37,111 nt of DNA from Parvimonas sp. (GCA_022770425.1 JALEHY010000019.1:1-37111), one strand, 5' to 3'. Positions 1 to 8,589 are shown, numbered from the stretch's first letter. Numbers and translations are program-made. The notes: a model not told the origin generated them from the sequence alone.

Positions 1-1356
1 GGACATAAAGATTATGAAGGAGTACGTTACGGTACTGATTATAAAAATGTAGTAGGTATGGAAGAATATCATGAAGGAAAAGCGGAAGACATTTCAGGTG
101 TTAAAATTATAAATGATAAAGAGTTGGAAGTTACTTTCAAAGAATTTGACCATTCAATTTATTGGAATAAAGGTATTCCTTTTAACCCAATCCCTGATCA
201 TATTTACAAAGACATTCCTATAAAAGAACAAGAAGCTCATGATGCAACAAGAAAACATCCTTTGGGATTCGGACCTTATGTTATTAAAGAAATTGTACCG
301 GGACAACAAGTTGTAGCTGAAGCAAACCCTTATTACTTTGGAGGAGAACCTAAGGTTAAAAGATTGGAAATCAAAATGATTCCGTCTTCACAAGTTGTAG
401 CTGCGGCAAAATCAGGAGAGTTTGATATAGTAGAAGCTTTCGGTTCTGATTTATTACCAAAACTTAAAGAATTAACAAACGGAAAAGTTGCGACTCAATA
501 TGCAGGTCAATATAGTTATATCGGATTTAAATTAGGTAAAATGGATAAGGAAAAAGGTGAAGTTGTAACAGATCCTAATGCTAAGATGAATGATAAAGAA
601 TTGAGAAAAGCTATGGCTAAAGCTATTGACAAGGATACTATCAATGAAAAATTGTTATTCAATTTAAGCGTTCCTGTATATCAAGTAATTCCACCTGTTT
701 TCAAAACAATTTATGATGAAAATTTTGAAGGACACAGATTTAACAAAGATGAAGCTAAGAAACTTCTTGATGCAGCAGGATATAAAGATACAAATAATGA
801 CGGAATAAGAGAAGATAAAAATGGACAACCTTTGAAAATTAACTTAGCTGCTATGACAGGTGGAGCTACTCAAGAACCTACTGTTCAATTCTTAATTCAA
901 AGTTGGAAAGAAATTGGTTTAGATGTTCAACTTGTTAGCGGAAGACTTATAGAATTTAACTCATTCTATGAAAAAATAATGGCTGACGACCCTGAAGTTG
1001 ATATGTATATGGCAGGATGGAATACAGGTACAAATCCTGATCCAACAGGATTCTACGGAAAACATGAAGAGTTCAATATGGTAAGATTTACTTCTCCTGA
1101 ATTGGATACTGCATTAAAGAACTTGGTTACTTTGGACAATACAGATGCTAAAGTTAGATTACAACATTATATTGATTTTAATAAATATTTTGTTACTGAT
1201 CAAGCTGTTGTTATTCCTATGTTCTCTGCAACAGATAAAGCATTTGTAAACAATCGTGTTAAGAAATGGTCTTTAGAATTACCTGAAGCAGGAAAAGCAC
1301 CTTTCAGATTATCTGATGTAGAACTTACAAAAGATGCTCCTGAAGTTGGAAAATAG
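1..1356 (+). CDS. Peptide ABC transporter substrate-binding protein, 5'-truncated by the window edge
   Basis: The reading frame is open from base 1, so the gene starts outside the window; the ATG at 58 is internal. About 451 residues of the C-terminal part are present. They read as the SBP_bac_5 (OppA/DppA) fold: a periplasmic-type binding lobe with the usual 'KAIDKDTINEKLL' stretch, then 'DEAKKLLDAAGYKDTNNDG' and a C-terminal lobe. The family captures oligopeptides or dipeptides at the cell surface and delivers them to an Opp/Dpp permease. The lipoprotein signal and the permease/ATPase genes are not visible and probably lie upstream. A strong terminator follows 25 bases after the stop, so this is the last gene of its transcript. 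The family call is confident; the ligand is not known. Confidence 0.92.
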   Translation, partial: GHKDYEGVRYGTDYKNVVGMEEYHEGKAEDISGVKIINDKELEVTFKEFDHSIYWNKGIPFNPIPDHIYKDIPIKEQEAHDATRKHPLGFGPYVIKEIVPGQQVVAEANPYYFGGEPKVKRLEIKMIPSSQVVAAAKSGEFDIVEAFGSDLLPKLKELTNGKVATQYAGQYSYIGFKLGKMDKEKGEVVTDPNAKMNDKELRKAMAKAIDKDTINEKLLFNLSVPVYQVIPPVFKTIYDENFEGHRFNKDEAKKLLDAAGYKDTNNDGIREDKNGQPLKINLAAMTGGATQEPTVQFLIQSWKEIGLDVQLVSGRLIEFNSFYEKIMADDPEVDMYMAGWNTGTNPDPTGFYGKHEEFNMVRFTSPELDTALKNLVTLDNTDAKVRLQHYIDFNKYFVTDQAVVIPMFSATDKAFVNNRVKKWSLELPEAGKAPFRLSDVELTKDAPEVGK

Positions 1357-1380
1357 AAATTAAAAAATATAAATATTTTA

Positions 1381-1412
1381 ATAAAGGCATTTTTGATGCC
1401 TTTATTTTTTTG
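1381..1412 (+). terminator. Rho-independent terminator of the peptide-binding protein gene
   Basis: A perfect 10-bp stem (1381-1390 with 1396-1405) closes a 5-base loop and runs into a T tract, 25 bases after the stop codon. Confidence 0.9.
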
Positions 1413-1440
1413 AATTTTTAATATATTTTATTTTCAAATA

Positions 1441-1473
1441 AAAAAATCGACTTTTTGTTTAAGTCGATTTTTC
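1441..1473 (-). terminator. Terminator of brnQ
   Basis: An 11-bp stem (1443-1453 with 1461-1471) has A-rich left and T-rich right flanks, so it can end transcription in both directions. It lies just past the brnQ stop codon on the minus strand. Confidence 0.85.
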
Positions 1474-1480
1474 TATGAGT

Positions 1481-2761
1481 TTATTTTTTACTTTTTATGA
1501 ATATTGCAATTATACCTGCTAATATGCTTGGTAGTATCCAACAAAAATCAGATGAACCAAAAGGTAAATAGTTGATAAATTTGAATAAATCACTGTAAGT
1601 TGAAAGTACCTTTACAAAACTTATTATTATTGCTGTAAATGCAGGTAATTTGAATACTAAATCATTTTTAATCCTGTCTTTAAAAAACGCCAAAACGATT
1701 AAAACTATTGTCGGAGGATATACAACTGCAAGAATTGGTGCGCCTACTTTTACGATTCCGCTAACTCCTACTATGGCAAATATAGTTCCAAAAAGACACA
1801 TTGCCAAAATAAAATGTTTATATTTTATTTTTCCGTTTGTAATTTCAACCAAGTACTCTCCGGATGCTGAAGTTAATCCTATTGAAGTGGTTAAACAAGC
1901 TAAGAAAGATGCTAATCCCAAAATTGTTTTTCCTGCGTAACCTAAAAGTGAATATGTAACTTCGACAATTATTTGTGATTGTTCAACATTTGTTCCGTAA
2001 TTAGAGGAAACTGTCGCACCTAAATATGTTAGTCCACAGTATATTAAACCGAGTGTAAAACAAGCAATAAGTCCTGATTTAAAAAGCATCTTTACTTGTT
2101 GTTTCGGTTCGCTGTAACCTTTGTTTTTTAGTGTAAGCAGTAATACAGACCCAACCGCTAAAGAAACGAAACAGTCCATAGTTTGATAACCGTCTATGAG
2201 ACCCTTTGAAAGTACGTTGTCAATCATTGGTTTAGCCGGTATTCCTATAGGACTTATGATTCCTTTTACTATTATTACAACGAGTGCAATTATTAAAAAC
2301 GGAGTTAAGAATTTTCCGATTATATCAACTACTTTAGAGGGTTTTACTGTTAAAAAATAAGTTAATACATAAAAAATTACAGAAACTATTGTAATTGACA
2401 TAGTGTTGTGAAAACCTAAAATAGGTTTTATCCCCATTTCGTAAGCAGTTGCACCTGTTCTTGGAATTACAAGAAGCGGTCCGACACACATTATAACCAT
2501 AAAACTTAAAACTAAAGCCGGTTTTTTGCCTATCGGTCCAAAAAATTTCATAATATCACAGTCGTAATATGTAACTGCCATAAGAGCGACAAGTGCAAGT
2601 CCAACGGCTGTAACTGTAAATCCCAAGAATGCAAGTGTCCAAATATTACCGGATAGTACACCTAAGTATGGAGGAAATATCAAATTTCCTGCACCAAAAA
2701 ACATTGCGAAAAGTGCAAACCCAAACGTTAACATATCCATTATTGCATTTTTCTTATTCAT
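1481..2761 (-). CDS. brnQ: Branched-chain amino acid:cation symporter BrnQ (LIVCS family)
   Basis: The 426-residue protein is almost entirely hydrophobic, about twelve membrane segments, the normal length for BrnQ/BraB carriers. The N-terminal signature FFGAGNLIFPP (residues 21-31) is diagnostic for the family, which imports leucine, isoleucine and valine with Na+ or H+ across the cytoplasmic membrane. The start is the ATG at 2761, with AAAGGAGA a few bases upstream on the minus strand. It is a single-gene transcription unit between its own promoter and a bidirectional terminator, convergent with the peptide-binding protein gene. No T-box fits in the short leader. Confidence 0.95.
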   Translation of the reverse strand: MNKKNAIMDMLTFGFALFAMFFGAGNLIFPPYLGVLSGNIWTLAFLGFTVTAVGLALVALMAVTYYDCDIMKFFGPIGKKPALVLSFMVIMCVGPLLVIPRTGATAYEMGIKPILGFHNTMSITIVSVIFYVLTYFLTVKPSKVVDIIGKFLTPFLIIALVVIIVKGIISPIGIPAKPMIDNVLSKGLIDGYQTMDCFVSLAVGSVLLLTLKNKGYSEPKQQVKMLFKSGLIACFTLGLIYCGLTYLGATVSSNYGTNVEQSQIIVEVTYSLLGYAGKTILGLASFLACLTTSIGLTSASGEYLVEITNGKIKYKHFILAMCLFGTIFAIVGVSGIVKVGAPILAVVYPPTIVLIVLAFFKDRIKNDLVFKLPAFTAIIISFVKVLSTYSDLFKFINYLPFGSSDFCWILPSILAGIIAIFIKSKK

Positions 2762-2809
2762 ATAAGTCTCCTTTTAATATAAATATTTACAAATTAATAT
2801 TGCATATAT

Positions 2810-2838
2810 ATTTTACATAATATCTTCCCAAAATACAA
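2810..2838 (-). promoter_or_regulatory. Likely brnQ promoter
   Basis: On the minus strand TTGTAT (2833-2838) and TAAAAT (2810-2815) are separated by 17 bases, about 50 bases before the start codon. The -35 is weak, the -10 good. Confidence 0.45.
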
Positions 2839-3181
2839 CAAAATTTTTAAAATATTTTTTAAATTTTAAAGAAATTTTAAATAAATTATTTAGCTGATAT
2901 TTTGAGTTTGATATTACTCGGTTTTCTGATGGAAAATAAGGTATCAAAGTTTTAATTTTTTTGTATTAGATAAAAATTTGACAATTTTAAAACGGTAAAA
3001 TTGATATGATGAAGAGCACAAAACGGATAAAAAGTTAATAATATATTCGCTTTAATCGGTATAATAAATTAAATTTATTAATACATAGTATTTATAATAA
3101 ATTTTTATCAAAATAATATTGCGTGCAACAAAGTAAAGTGATATACTTAAGACGATATATTACTTTTGAAAGGAGATTTTT
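2839..3181. other. AT-rich intergenic region before the binding-protein/oxidoreductase operon
   Basis: No credible gene is present. TTGACA at 2978-2983 has no well-spaced -10 (TATGAT at 3005 is 21 bases away). A better-spaced pair is TTGCGT (3119-3124) and TATACT (3142-3147), 17 bases apart, just before the next gene. Its -35 matches consensus at only 3 of 6 positions, so the promoter is tentative. No riboswitch fold was recognised. Confidence 0.4.
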
Positions 3182-4243
3182 ATGAGTAAAAAATTTGTTT
3201 CAGTGTTGTTGATAGTATTGTTGTCAGCTTGTTCTGGTGTTGCAAAAAGACAAGATAATACTAAAAAACAAAGCACAAGTTCTGCGTTGAAAATGGAGAA
3301 TGTGGATTTGAATGCCAAAGATTTGCAAGAACAATGGGAAAAAGAACCTATGTATGGGAAAAAGTTGAAAGTTTCATTTGAAGGAGCACTTTGCACTTCC
3401 GGATTGGGAATTGCTCAACGAAAAGGCTTTATGTCAAAAGAAGGGTTAGAGGGGGAAGTTATAAATATACCTAATCCTTTTGATGCTATCGGAACTGGTA
3501 AGGTAGAGGCTATTACATATCATATTTCTGCTGCATTAGTACCTTGTTTGAACGATTTGGATATGGTTTTTGTAAGAGGTGCTCAAACAGGATGTAGAAG
3601 TTTATATGTTTTAAGTGATTCAGGTATAAATTCAACAAAAGATTTTGAAAATAAACAAATTGCAATTTCAGGAGGAGGGATCGGAGGTCATGATCATAAT
3701 ATAGCATTGAGATTTTTATTTAGAGATAAAGTTGATTGGAAAAGTGTAAAATTTAAAGCTATAGATACATCGGCAACTATTCAGGCAATGAAAAATAATG
3801 AAGTTCAAGGTGCGATTTTATCAGATCAATTTGCAAAGAAATTTATTGATAAAGGAGAATTAAAAGTTATAAGGTCTATAACTTTTGATGTTGATTTTAA
3901 AGATGAACCTTGTTGTGTGTTAATTTTAAATAAAACTTTTGTGGAAAAAAATCCAATAACGGCAGCGAAACTTGTAAAATCTCATAAAGAGGCAAGTTGT
4001 TGGATAGAAGATAATAAACATGATGCTGCTGAGCTGTTGAAGGCTAACAGTTGGGGAAGTGGAGATGTGGAATCTGACTTTAAATTTTTACAAACTTATA
4101 ATTTTAAGGTTAGTGACGAACAGATGGAAAAAACTTTAATTGACAGTATAAATGATTATAAGGAGGTCGGAATTATTGATAAGAATATAGAGACTGATAA
4201 AGCACTTTCAAAAATTTGGAGACCGGTTAAATTCAAAAAATAG
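3182..4243 (+). CDS. ABC-type substrate-binding lipoprotein, NMT1/SsuA-like
   Basis: This 353-residue protein begins with a lipoprotein signal whose lipobox LSAC ends at Cys17, so it should be anchored to the outer face of the membrane. The rest resembles the NMT1/SsuA/TauA class of binding proteins: 'LKVSFEGALCTSGLGIAQRK' opens the first lobe, and a 'DFENKQIAI' strand and a mutable second lobe follow. The family binds nitrate, sulfonates, taurine, thiamine precursors and similar small molecules. AAAGGAGA precedes the start. No permease or ATPase gene is nearby; instead the next gene, 8 bases on, encodes a molybdopterin oxidoreductase. It may deliver the enzyme's substrate to a remote transporter or act as a sensor; the ligand is unknown. 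Several cysteines in the mature part are unusual for this fold. Confidence 0.82.
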   Translation: MSKKFVSVLLIVLLSACSGVAKRQDNTKKQSTSSALKMENVDLNAKDLQEQWEKEPMYGKKLKVSFEGALCTSGLGIAQRKGFMSKEGLEGEVINIPNPFDAIGTGKVEAITYHISAALVPCLNDLDMVFVRGAQTGCRSLYVLSDSGINSTKDFENKQIAISGGGIGGHDHNIALRFLFRDKVDWKSVKFKAIDTSATIQAMKNNEVQGAILSDQFAKKFIDKGELKVIRSITFDVDFKDEPCCVLILNKTFVEKNPITAAKLVKSHKEASCWIEDNKHDAAELLKANSWGSGDVESDFKFLQTYNFKVSDEQMEKTLIDSINDYKEVGIIDKNIETDKALSKIWRPVKFKK

Positions 4244-4251
4244 GAGATTTT

Positions 4252-6378
4252 ATGGAAAAGAAAGAATGCATTTGTGGAATATGTCCTGGAGATTGTCAAG
4301 TAGAAGTTCAGATTGAGAATAACAGAATTTTAAAAATTTATCCTTCTTCTGTAAAAAAACCTTCAGCTTTGTGTCTTAGGGGATTGTATTCTGATGAAAT
4401 TGTAAATTCAAAGGACAGGATTAAATCTCCTCTTATAAGAGTTGGAAAAAAAGGAGAAGGAAAGTTTAAGGAAGTAAGTTGGAGCGATGCCATTTCTTAT
4501 ATTGGAGAAAATTTTAACAAGATTGTTAGTAAATATGGTCCTCAGGCTCTTATGAGTCATTTTGGAAGAGGAGCTTTTGAGTATAGTACAGATGATTATG
4601 TAAATGTAAAATCTCCGGGATTTACAGCAGGAGGTTTTTTCTCACCAATAGGTTCACCTAATAATGCAAGTGTTGCCTCTCTTTGTTATGTAAGTTATGG
4701 AGTTTTTGCTCCTGTTACAACTATGGGATTTCCTATTACATGGCTTGAGGGTGACATTGAAAATACAGACTTGATCGTAGTTTGGGGAACAAATCCTAAG
4801 ACAGATTCTCCTCCTTTTAGATATCAATCAATTTTGAAAGCAAAAAGAAGAGGTTGTAAAGTAGTGGTTGTTGATCACTATAAGTCTGATATTGCAAAGA
4901 TAGCTGATTTATTTGTTCAGATTAAAAGTGGTATGGACGGATATTTTATTTTGACGCTAATAAATTATTTGCATAGAAATAATTTACTAGATAATGATTT
5001 CTTAGATAATTATACTTTTGGAAAATATGAATTTTTAAATTATATAAAAGACTTTACTGTTGAAAAATGTGAAAAAATAACTGGAATAAATAGAAAAATT
5101 TTAATAGATTTTGCAAGAGAAATATCTCATAAACCCTCGGTATTAATGACTTATACAGGACTTGAGTATTCGAATTCAGCGGTTCAAACGATAAGAGCAC
5201 TACTTTCTCTCTGGGCATTGCTTGGAAATTTGGATGTTAGAGGAGGAATGTATATTAACCCTAAAAAATCTAATGACAGAGTTAAAAAATTAAATATGGA
5301 AAATAATTTTGTAAGTGCGATCGGTGAAAAAGAATTTCCACTTTTTTCAAAATTAATAAATCAAGCACATTTTATGATGTTTCCTAAGGCGGTTTTGGAA
5401 GAAAAACCTTATAAAATAAGAGGACTTTTAAATATAGGTTCAGCAATAACAAATAATTATCCAAATTCAAAATTATTTGAAAAGGCACTCAATAATTTAG
5501 ATTTTTTTGTTAATGTTGATAGATTTTTGACTAAAGATGCTCTTTATGCAGATGTAGTTTTACCTGCAACAACTTATTATGAAGATGAAAGTTTTGTAAT
5601 ATATAAAGATAGGATTGAGTTAAGACACAGAGTTTTACAGCCTGTCGGAGAGTCAAAACCTAATATATTTATTATGCAGATGATTGCAGAAAGTATGGGT
5701 TTTGGAAATAATTTTCCTAAAAATGAAAAGGAAATCCTTGAATTTTCTTTCTACAATAAACCTGAAATATTAAAATCTTTAAAGGAAAATTCTGTTTATT
5801 ATTTTCCTAAAAATACTGAAGAGAAAAAGTATAAAAAGTATAAATTCGGACTTTTAAGAGATGATAAAAAGACGGGATTTCCAACTCCAAGTGGAAAGTT
5901 TGAACTTTATTCAAATGTTCTTAAATCTTATGGATATGAACCTCTTCCTAAATTTGAATTTGCAAAAGAGGGAGAGTACAAAACGAAGGAAATTTTTAAA
6001 GATTATCCTTTAATTTTGAATACAGGTGCAAGAATAAAATCAACTTTCAGAACACAACATCTTAACATAATCGGACTTTTAAAACATCAACCTAAACCTT
6101 TTGTTATTATGAATAAGAATGATGCAAAAAACAGAAATATAATTGATGGTGATTTAGTAGAAATTATAACTGTAAGGGGAAGCGTTGAAATTTATGCAAA
6201 AGTAACTGATGATATTAAAGAAGGAGATTTAGAGGTAAACGTTGGAGGTGGTTCTCCGTACCAAAATGAATTTTGGAAAAATTCAAATGTAAATGATGTT
6301 ACAGATAATAAAAATATTGATAAAATTTCAGGGTTTCCTTGTTTTAAAAATTTGTTGTGTGAAGTGAGGAAAAAGTAA
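4252..6378 (+). CDS. Molybdopterin-dependent oxidoreductase, DMSO-reductase superfamily, with N-terminal 4Fe-4S site
   Basis: The 708-residue protein has the order of the DMSO-reductase superfamily: an N-terminal 4Fe-4S binding pattern (Cys8, Cys11, Cys15, Cys41, followed by LRG), the molybdopterin core with 'LIVVWGTNPKTDSPP', and a C-terminal dinucleotide-binding domain starting near 'LILNTGARIKSTFRTQHLN'. Cys145 in 'SLCY' sits where many members carry the Mo/W ligand (inference from order, not alignment). There is no Tat signal, so it should be cytoplasmic. It follows the binding-lipoprotein gene by 8 bases with GGAGA before its ATG. No Fe-S, membrane or NAD-linked partner subunit is encoded next to it, and a terminator follows. 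The substrate cannot be read from sequence; thiosulfate/polysulfide-reductase-like and acetylene-hydratase-like members share this architecture. Confidence 0.88.
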   Translation: MEKKECICGICPGDCQVEVQIENNRILKIYPSSVKKPSALCLRGLYSDEIVNSKDRIKSPLIRVGKKGEGKFKEVSWSDAISYIGENFNKIVSKYGPQALMSHFGRGAFEYSTDDYVNVKSPGFTAGGFFSPIGSPNNASVASLCYVSYGVFAPVTTMGFPITWLEGDIENTDLIVVWGTNPKTDSPPFRYQSILKAKRRGCKVVVVDHYKSDIAKIADLFVQIKSGMDGYFILTLINYLHRNNLLDNDFLDNYTFGKYEFLNYIKDFTVEKCEKITGINRKILIDFAREISHKPSVLMTYTGLEYSNSAVQTIRALLSLWALLGNLDVRGGMYINPKKSNDRVKKLNMENNFVSAIGEKEFPLFSKLINQAHFMMFPKAVLEEKPYKIRGLLNIGSAITNNYPNSKLFEKALNNLDFFVNVDRFLTKDALYADVVLPATTYYEDESFVIYKDRIELRHRVLQPVGESKPNIFIMQMIAESMGFGNNFPKNEKEILEFSFYNKPEILKSLKENSVYYFPKNTEEKKYKKYKFGLLRDDKKTGFPTPSGKFELYSNVLKSYGYEPLPKFEFAKEGEYKTKEIFKDYPLILNTGARIKSTFRTQHLNIIGLLKHQPKPFVIMNKNDAKNRNIIDGDLVEIITVRGSVEIYAKVTDDIKEGDLEVNVGGGSPYQNEFWKNSNVNDVTDNKNIDKISGFPCFKNLLCEVRKK

Positions 6379-6423
6379 AGATTTTGTTTTATAATTTGAA
6401 TATAAAAGTTTTATTATTTTACA

Positions 6424-6464
6424 AATTAAAGGGGCGTTATTTTTAATAAGCCCCTTAATTTTTA
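6424..6464. terminator. Bidirectional terminator between the oxidoreductase and the C39-like peptidase genes
   Basis: A GC-rich hairpin (left arm ending AGGGGC, right arm GCCCCTT) with a 12-13 base loop and one bulged A lies between convergent genes, with A-rich and T-rich flanks that serve both strands. Confidence 0.8.
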
Positions 6465-6505
6465 AACATTTTAGTTTTTGATTTGTAATTTACGATAGTT
6501 TGTTT

Positions 6506-7174
6506 TTATCTGAATGTATAAATTGTGTTCCACCAGTTTGTTACTGCTCTGCCGAATTCTGTTGCTTTGTAAAGTCTGTCTTGTCCTTTGCGCATTCCGT
6601 TAGCGTATTCCGCTCCCATTGAGAATGGGTCATAAACTTCAAAGTAAAGTTCATTTTGAATATATTTATATCCTTTAACAACAATAAAATGTCCTGTTAC
6701 ATTATCATAAAAACGTCCGATGTTACTTTCAGCATTAAAGTTTCTTTCGATCATTGACATATTTAAACAAACCAAAGCTATTCTTCCGGCATTTATAGCA
6801 TCTACTAAAGTTTGTTGATTATATCTGTGAGTGAAATAAAAAATTCCGTTTCTGTTCATATAATTTTGAATTATTACTGTACTCCACCAATTTCCGTTGG
6901 CAGGAATTTCATTTCTTAAAGATTCTCCCGTTACTAAGCTGTTTCTGTTCAACCATTTTAAAATCATGGCTGTTGATGTAGGACCACAATTTATTCCTGC
7001 AAATTCTCCGGTATCTCCTTGATCCATATACCACTCATAAGGTCTGTTATTTGATACATCTCGAGCGTAAACGACTTTTGTTGGATTAGTTTCTAAATTT
7101 GGAACGAATGAGAAAAAAGAAACTAAAAGAACAACTGATAATAACCTTTTCATAAACTTACTACTTCTTTTCAT
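6506..7174 (-). CDS. Secreted C39-like cysteine peptidase
   Basis: The 222-residue product begins with a positively charged signal peptide, probably cut after VVYA (residue 37). The mature part is a Peptidase_C39_2-type papain-like domain: catalytic Cys63 in 'INCGPTSTAM', His162 in 'GHFIVVKGY' and Asp182 in 'VYDPFS', with Gln52 placed as a possible oxyanion residue. Such proteins are extracellular cysteine peptidases or cross-link hydrolases; the target is unknown. It lacks any ABC transporter domains, so it is not a bacteriocin exporter. AAGGAG precedes the ATG at 7174. It is a lone gene with its own extended -10 promoter and a long leader of about 120 bases. Confidence 0.85.
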   Translation of the reverse strand: MKRSSKFMKRLLSVVLLVSFFSFVPNLETNPTKVVYARDVSNNRPYEWYMDQGDTGEFAGINCGPTSTAMILKWLNRNSLVTGESLRNEIPANGNWWSTVIIQNYMNRNGIFYFTHRYNQQTLVDAINAGRIALVCLNMSMIERNFNAESNIGRFYDNVTGHFIVVKGYKYIQNELYFEVYDPFSMGAEYANGMRKGQDRLYKATEFGRAVTNWWNTIYTFR

Positions 7175-7302
7175 AAAATTTTCTCCTTTTTGATTAGTTT
7201 TTTAAAATTTAATCGTAAATTACTAAAATATACTAAAACTAACGTTTATTTCATTTTTTTAAATAAATTATGAAATTGCATTAATGATTTAATATAGTTA
7301 GA

Positions 7303-7332
7303 ATTATACCATATTTAATAATCAAAAATCAA
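7303..7332 (-). promoter_or_regulatory. Promoter of the C39-like peptidase gene
   Basis: On the minus strand TTGATT (7327-7332) is 18 bases from TATAAT (7303-7308), and a TGG directly precedes the -10, giving the extended -10 form. Confidence 0.7.
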
Positions 7333-7448
7333 TAGCAAAGAAAATGTTTTTATATAAAAAATGTAAAAAAAGTCAGTTTTAATTTTAATTTTGAAAAAAT
7401 TTATAAAAAATATTAAAAAATTTTTTTATCGGATATTAATTAAATTTT

Positions 7449-7575
7449 TGTGAATTATTTTTTTGAGGAAATTGTGGATAAGTTGAATAACTTTGTGGAT
7501 AAGTGTATATTTGGGGAGATTTTTTGTGTATAACTGTTTTTGTATTGTGTATATTTTTGGGATAAGTGTTTATAA
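7449..7575 (-). other. Cluster of DnaA-box sequences in an AT-rich intergenic region
   Basis: Three exact matches to the DnaA box TTATNCACA read on the minus strand (7473-7481, 7494-7502, 7525-7533). Three more differ at one base (7449-7457, 7546-7554, 7567-7575) and one at two (7557-7565). From 7473 onward the starts are 21, 31, 21, 11 and 10 bases apart, so all sites lie on one face of the helix. A very AT-rich stretch at 7360-7440 adjoins the array. This is what a replication origin or a DnaA-controlled site looks like. dnaA and dnaN are not in the window, so origin function is an inference. Confidence 0.65.
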
Positions 7576-7632
7576 TTTTTGTTAAATATTTAAAATTGAG
7601 TGTTATCATTGGGGATATTTGAATTAAATTAC

Positions 7633-7660
7633 TTTTCAAATTTATTTTTTGTGATATAAT
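7633..7660 (+). promoter_or_regulatory. Promoter of the glycerophosphodiesterase gene
   Basis: An extended -10 (TG, one base, TATAAT at 7655-7660) has a partial -35 TTTTCA 16 bases upstream at 7633-7638. The leader is about 70 bases. Confidence 0.65.
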
Positions 7661-7737
7661 AGATATAAATCTATTACTTTGATAAATTAAATTATTTCAT
7701 TAATATAAAAAGTTTTATGAAGATAAAGGAGAAAAAT

Positions 7738-8487
7738 ATGAAAAAAATATTAAATCTTGCACATAGGGGTTATTCGGGAAAATATCCTGAAAATACGAAA
7801 ATTGCTTTTTTAAAAGCAATAGAACATTCTGATTGTGACGGTTTTGAAACTGATGTACATATGACAAAAGATGGGAAACTTGTTATTATTCATGATGATA
7901 TGATAGACAGAACTTGTTCTAACGGGAGTGGATTTGTTAAAGATTTTACTGCGAGCGAACTTTTAAAGTTTGAATTTGGTTCACATAAAGGCGGTGAGTT
8001 TATGGGAGAACGAATAATTTTCCTTGATGAGCTTTTACAGATAGTTAAGGATAATAACCTCTTTATAAATTTAGAACTTAAAAATAATTATATTTTTTAT
8101 AAGGGATTAGAAGAGGCGGTTATGAATATGGTAAATGAGTTTTCACTTAAAAACAGTGTTATTTTATCATCTTTTAATCACGAATCTATGGAACTTTGTA
8201 AAAAAATAGATTCTACTTTTAAAACGGGTTTGCTTTTTGAAAGTCCTCTTATGGATACTGTAAATTATATGAAAGGTATAAAACATGAGGCGGTTCATCC
8301 GGGATACTATATGCTTTTGCAAAATCCTAATTGGGTTTTAGAATTCAAAAAAGAAAATTTAGAAATTAATACTTGGACAGTTAATGATGAACAATATATA
8401 AAATATGTTGCAAAAATGGGAGTAGATGCTATAATAGGCAATTTTCCCGAACTTACTTCAAAAGTCTTGAAAGACTTGAAATTTTAA
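7738..8487 (+). CDS. Glycerophosphodiester phosphodiesterase (GDPD family)
   Basis: It hydrolyses glycerophosphodiesters from lipid turnover to glycerol-3-phosphate and the free alcohol, probably in the cytoplasm because no signal peptide is seen. The ATG at 7738 is chosen over the one at 7717 because AAAGGAG lies between them at proper spacing; this gives 249 residues, normal for UgpQ-like enzymes. The family residues are present: His9-Arg10 with 'PENT' (17-20), metal ligands Glu37 and Asp39, His52 in 'IHDD', Glu113 and Lys115 in 'LELKN', and the C-terminal 'NTWTVND' and 'GVDAIIGNFP' motifs. It forms a single-gene unit with its own promoter and terminator. Confidence 0.95.
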   Translation: MKKILNLAHRGYSGKYPENTKIAFLKAIEHSDCDGFETDVHMTKDGKLVIIHDDMIDRTCSNGSGFVKDFTASELLKFEFGSHKGGEFMGERIIFLDELLQIVKDNNLFINLELKNNYIFYKGLEEAVMNMVNEFSLKNSVILSSFNHESMELCKKIDSTFKTGLLFESPLMDTVNYMKGIKHEAVHPGYYMLLQNPNWVLEFKKENLEINTWTVNDEQYIKYVAKMGVDAIIGNFPELTSKVLKDLKF

Positions 8488-8496
8488 CAAAAAATT

Positions 8497-8528
8497 AAAA
8501 GTGCTGATTTATTAATAAGCACTTTTTT
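8497..8528 (+). terminator. Terminator of the glycerophosphodiesterase gene
   Basis: A 9-bp stem (8497-8505 with 8518-8526) is followed by a T run, starting 10 bases after the stop codon. Confidence 0.85.
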
Positions 8529-8589
8529 GTTTATATAAATAAAATAAAACATTATAATTATAATATTATATGATTTTTACTTTAAATAC

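Noticed and set aside
1650..1940. 96-codon plus-strand frame inside brnQ
   Set aside because: It is antisense to a clearly real membrane transporter gene and has no family resemblance.
2762..2840. Possible T-box or other riboswitch ahead of brnQ
   Set aside because: The leader from the predicted promoter is only about 50 bases and shows no T-box sequence or terminator stem.
2978..3010. TTGACA with TATGAT as a promoter
   Set aside because: The spacer is 21 bases, too long for a normal promoter; the pair at 3119-3147 is better spaced, though weak.
6506..7174. C39 domain taken as a bacteriocin-processing exporter
   Set aside because: The protein has a signal peptide and only the peptidase fold, with no ABC membrane or ATPase domains, and no leader-peptide substrate gene is adjacent.
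7436..7639. 67-codon minus-strand frame rich in Tyr-Pro-Gln
   Set aside because: It has no ribosome site and its repetitive composition is simply the translation of the repeated DnaA-box sequences.
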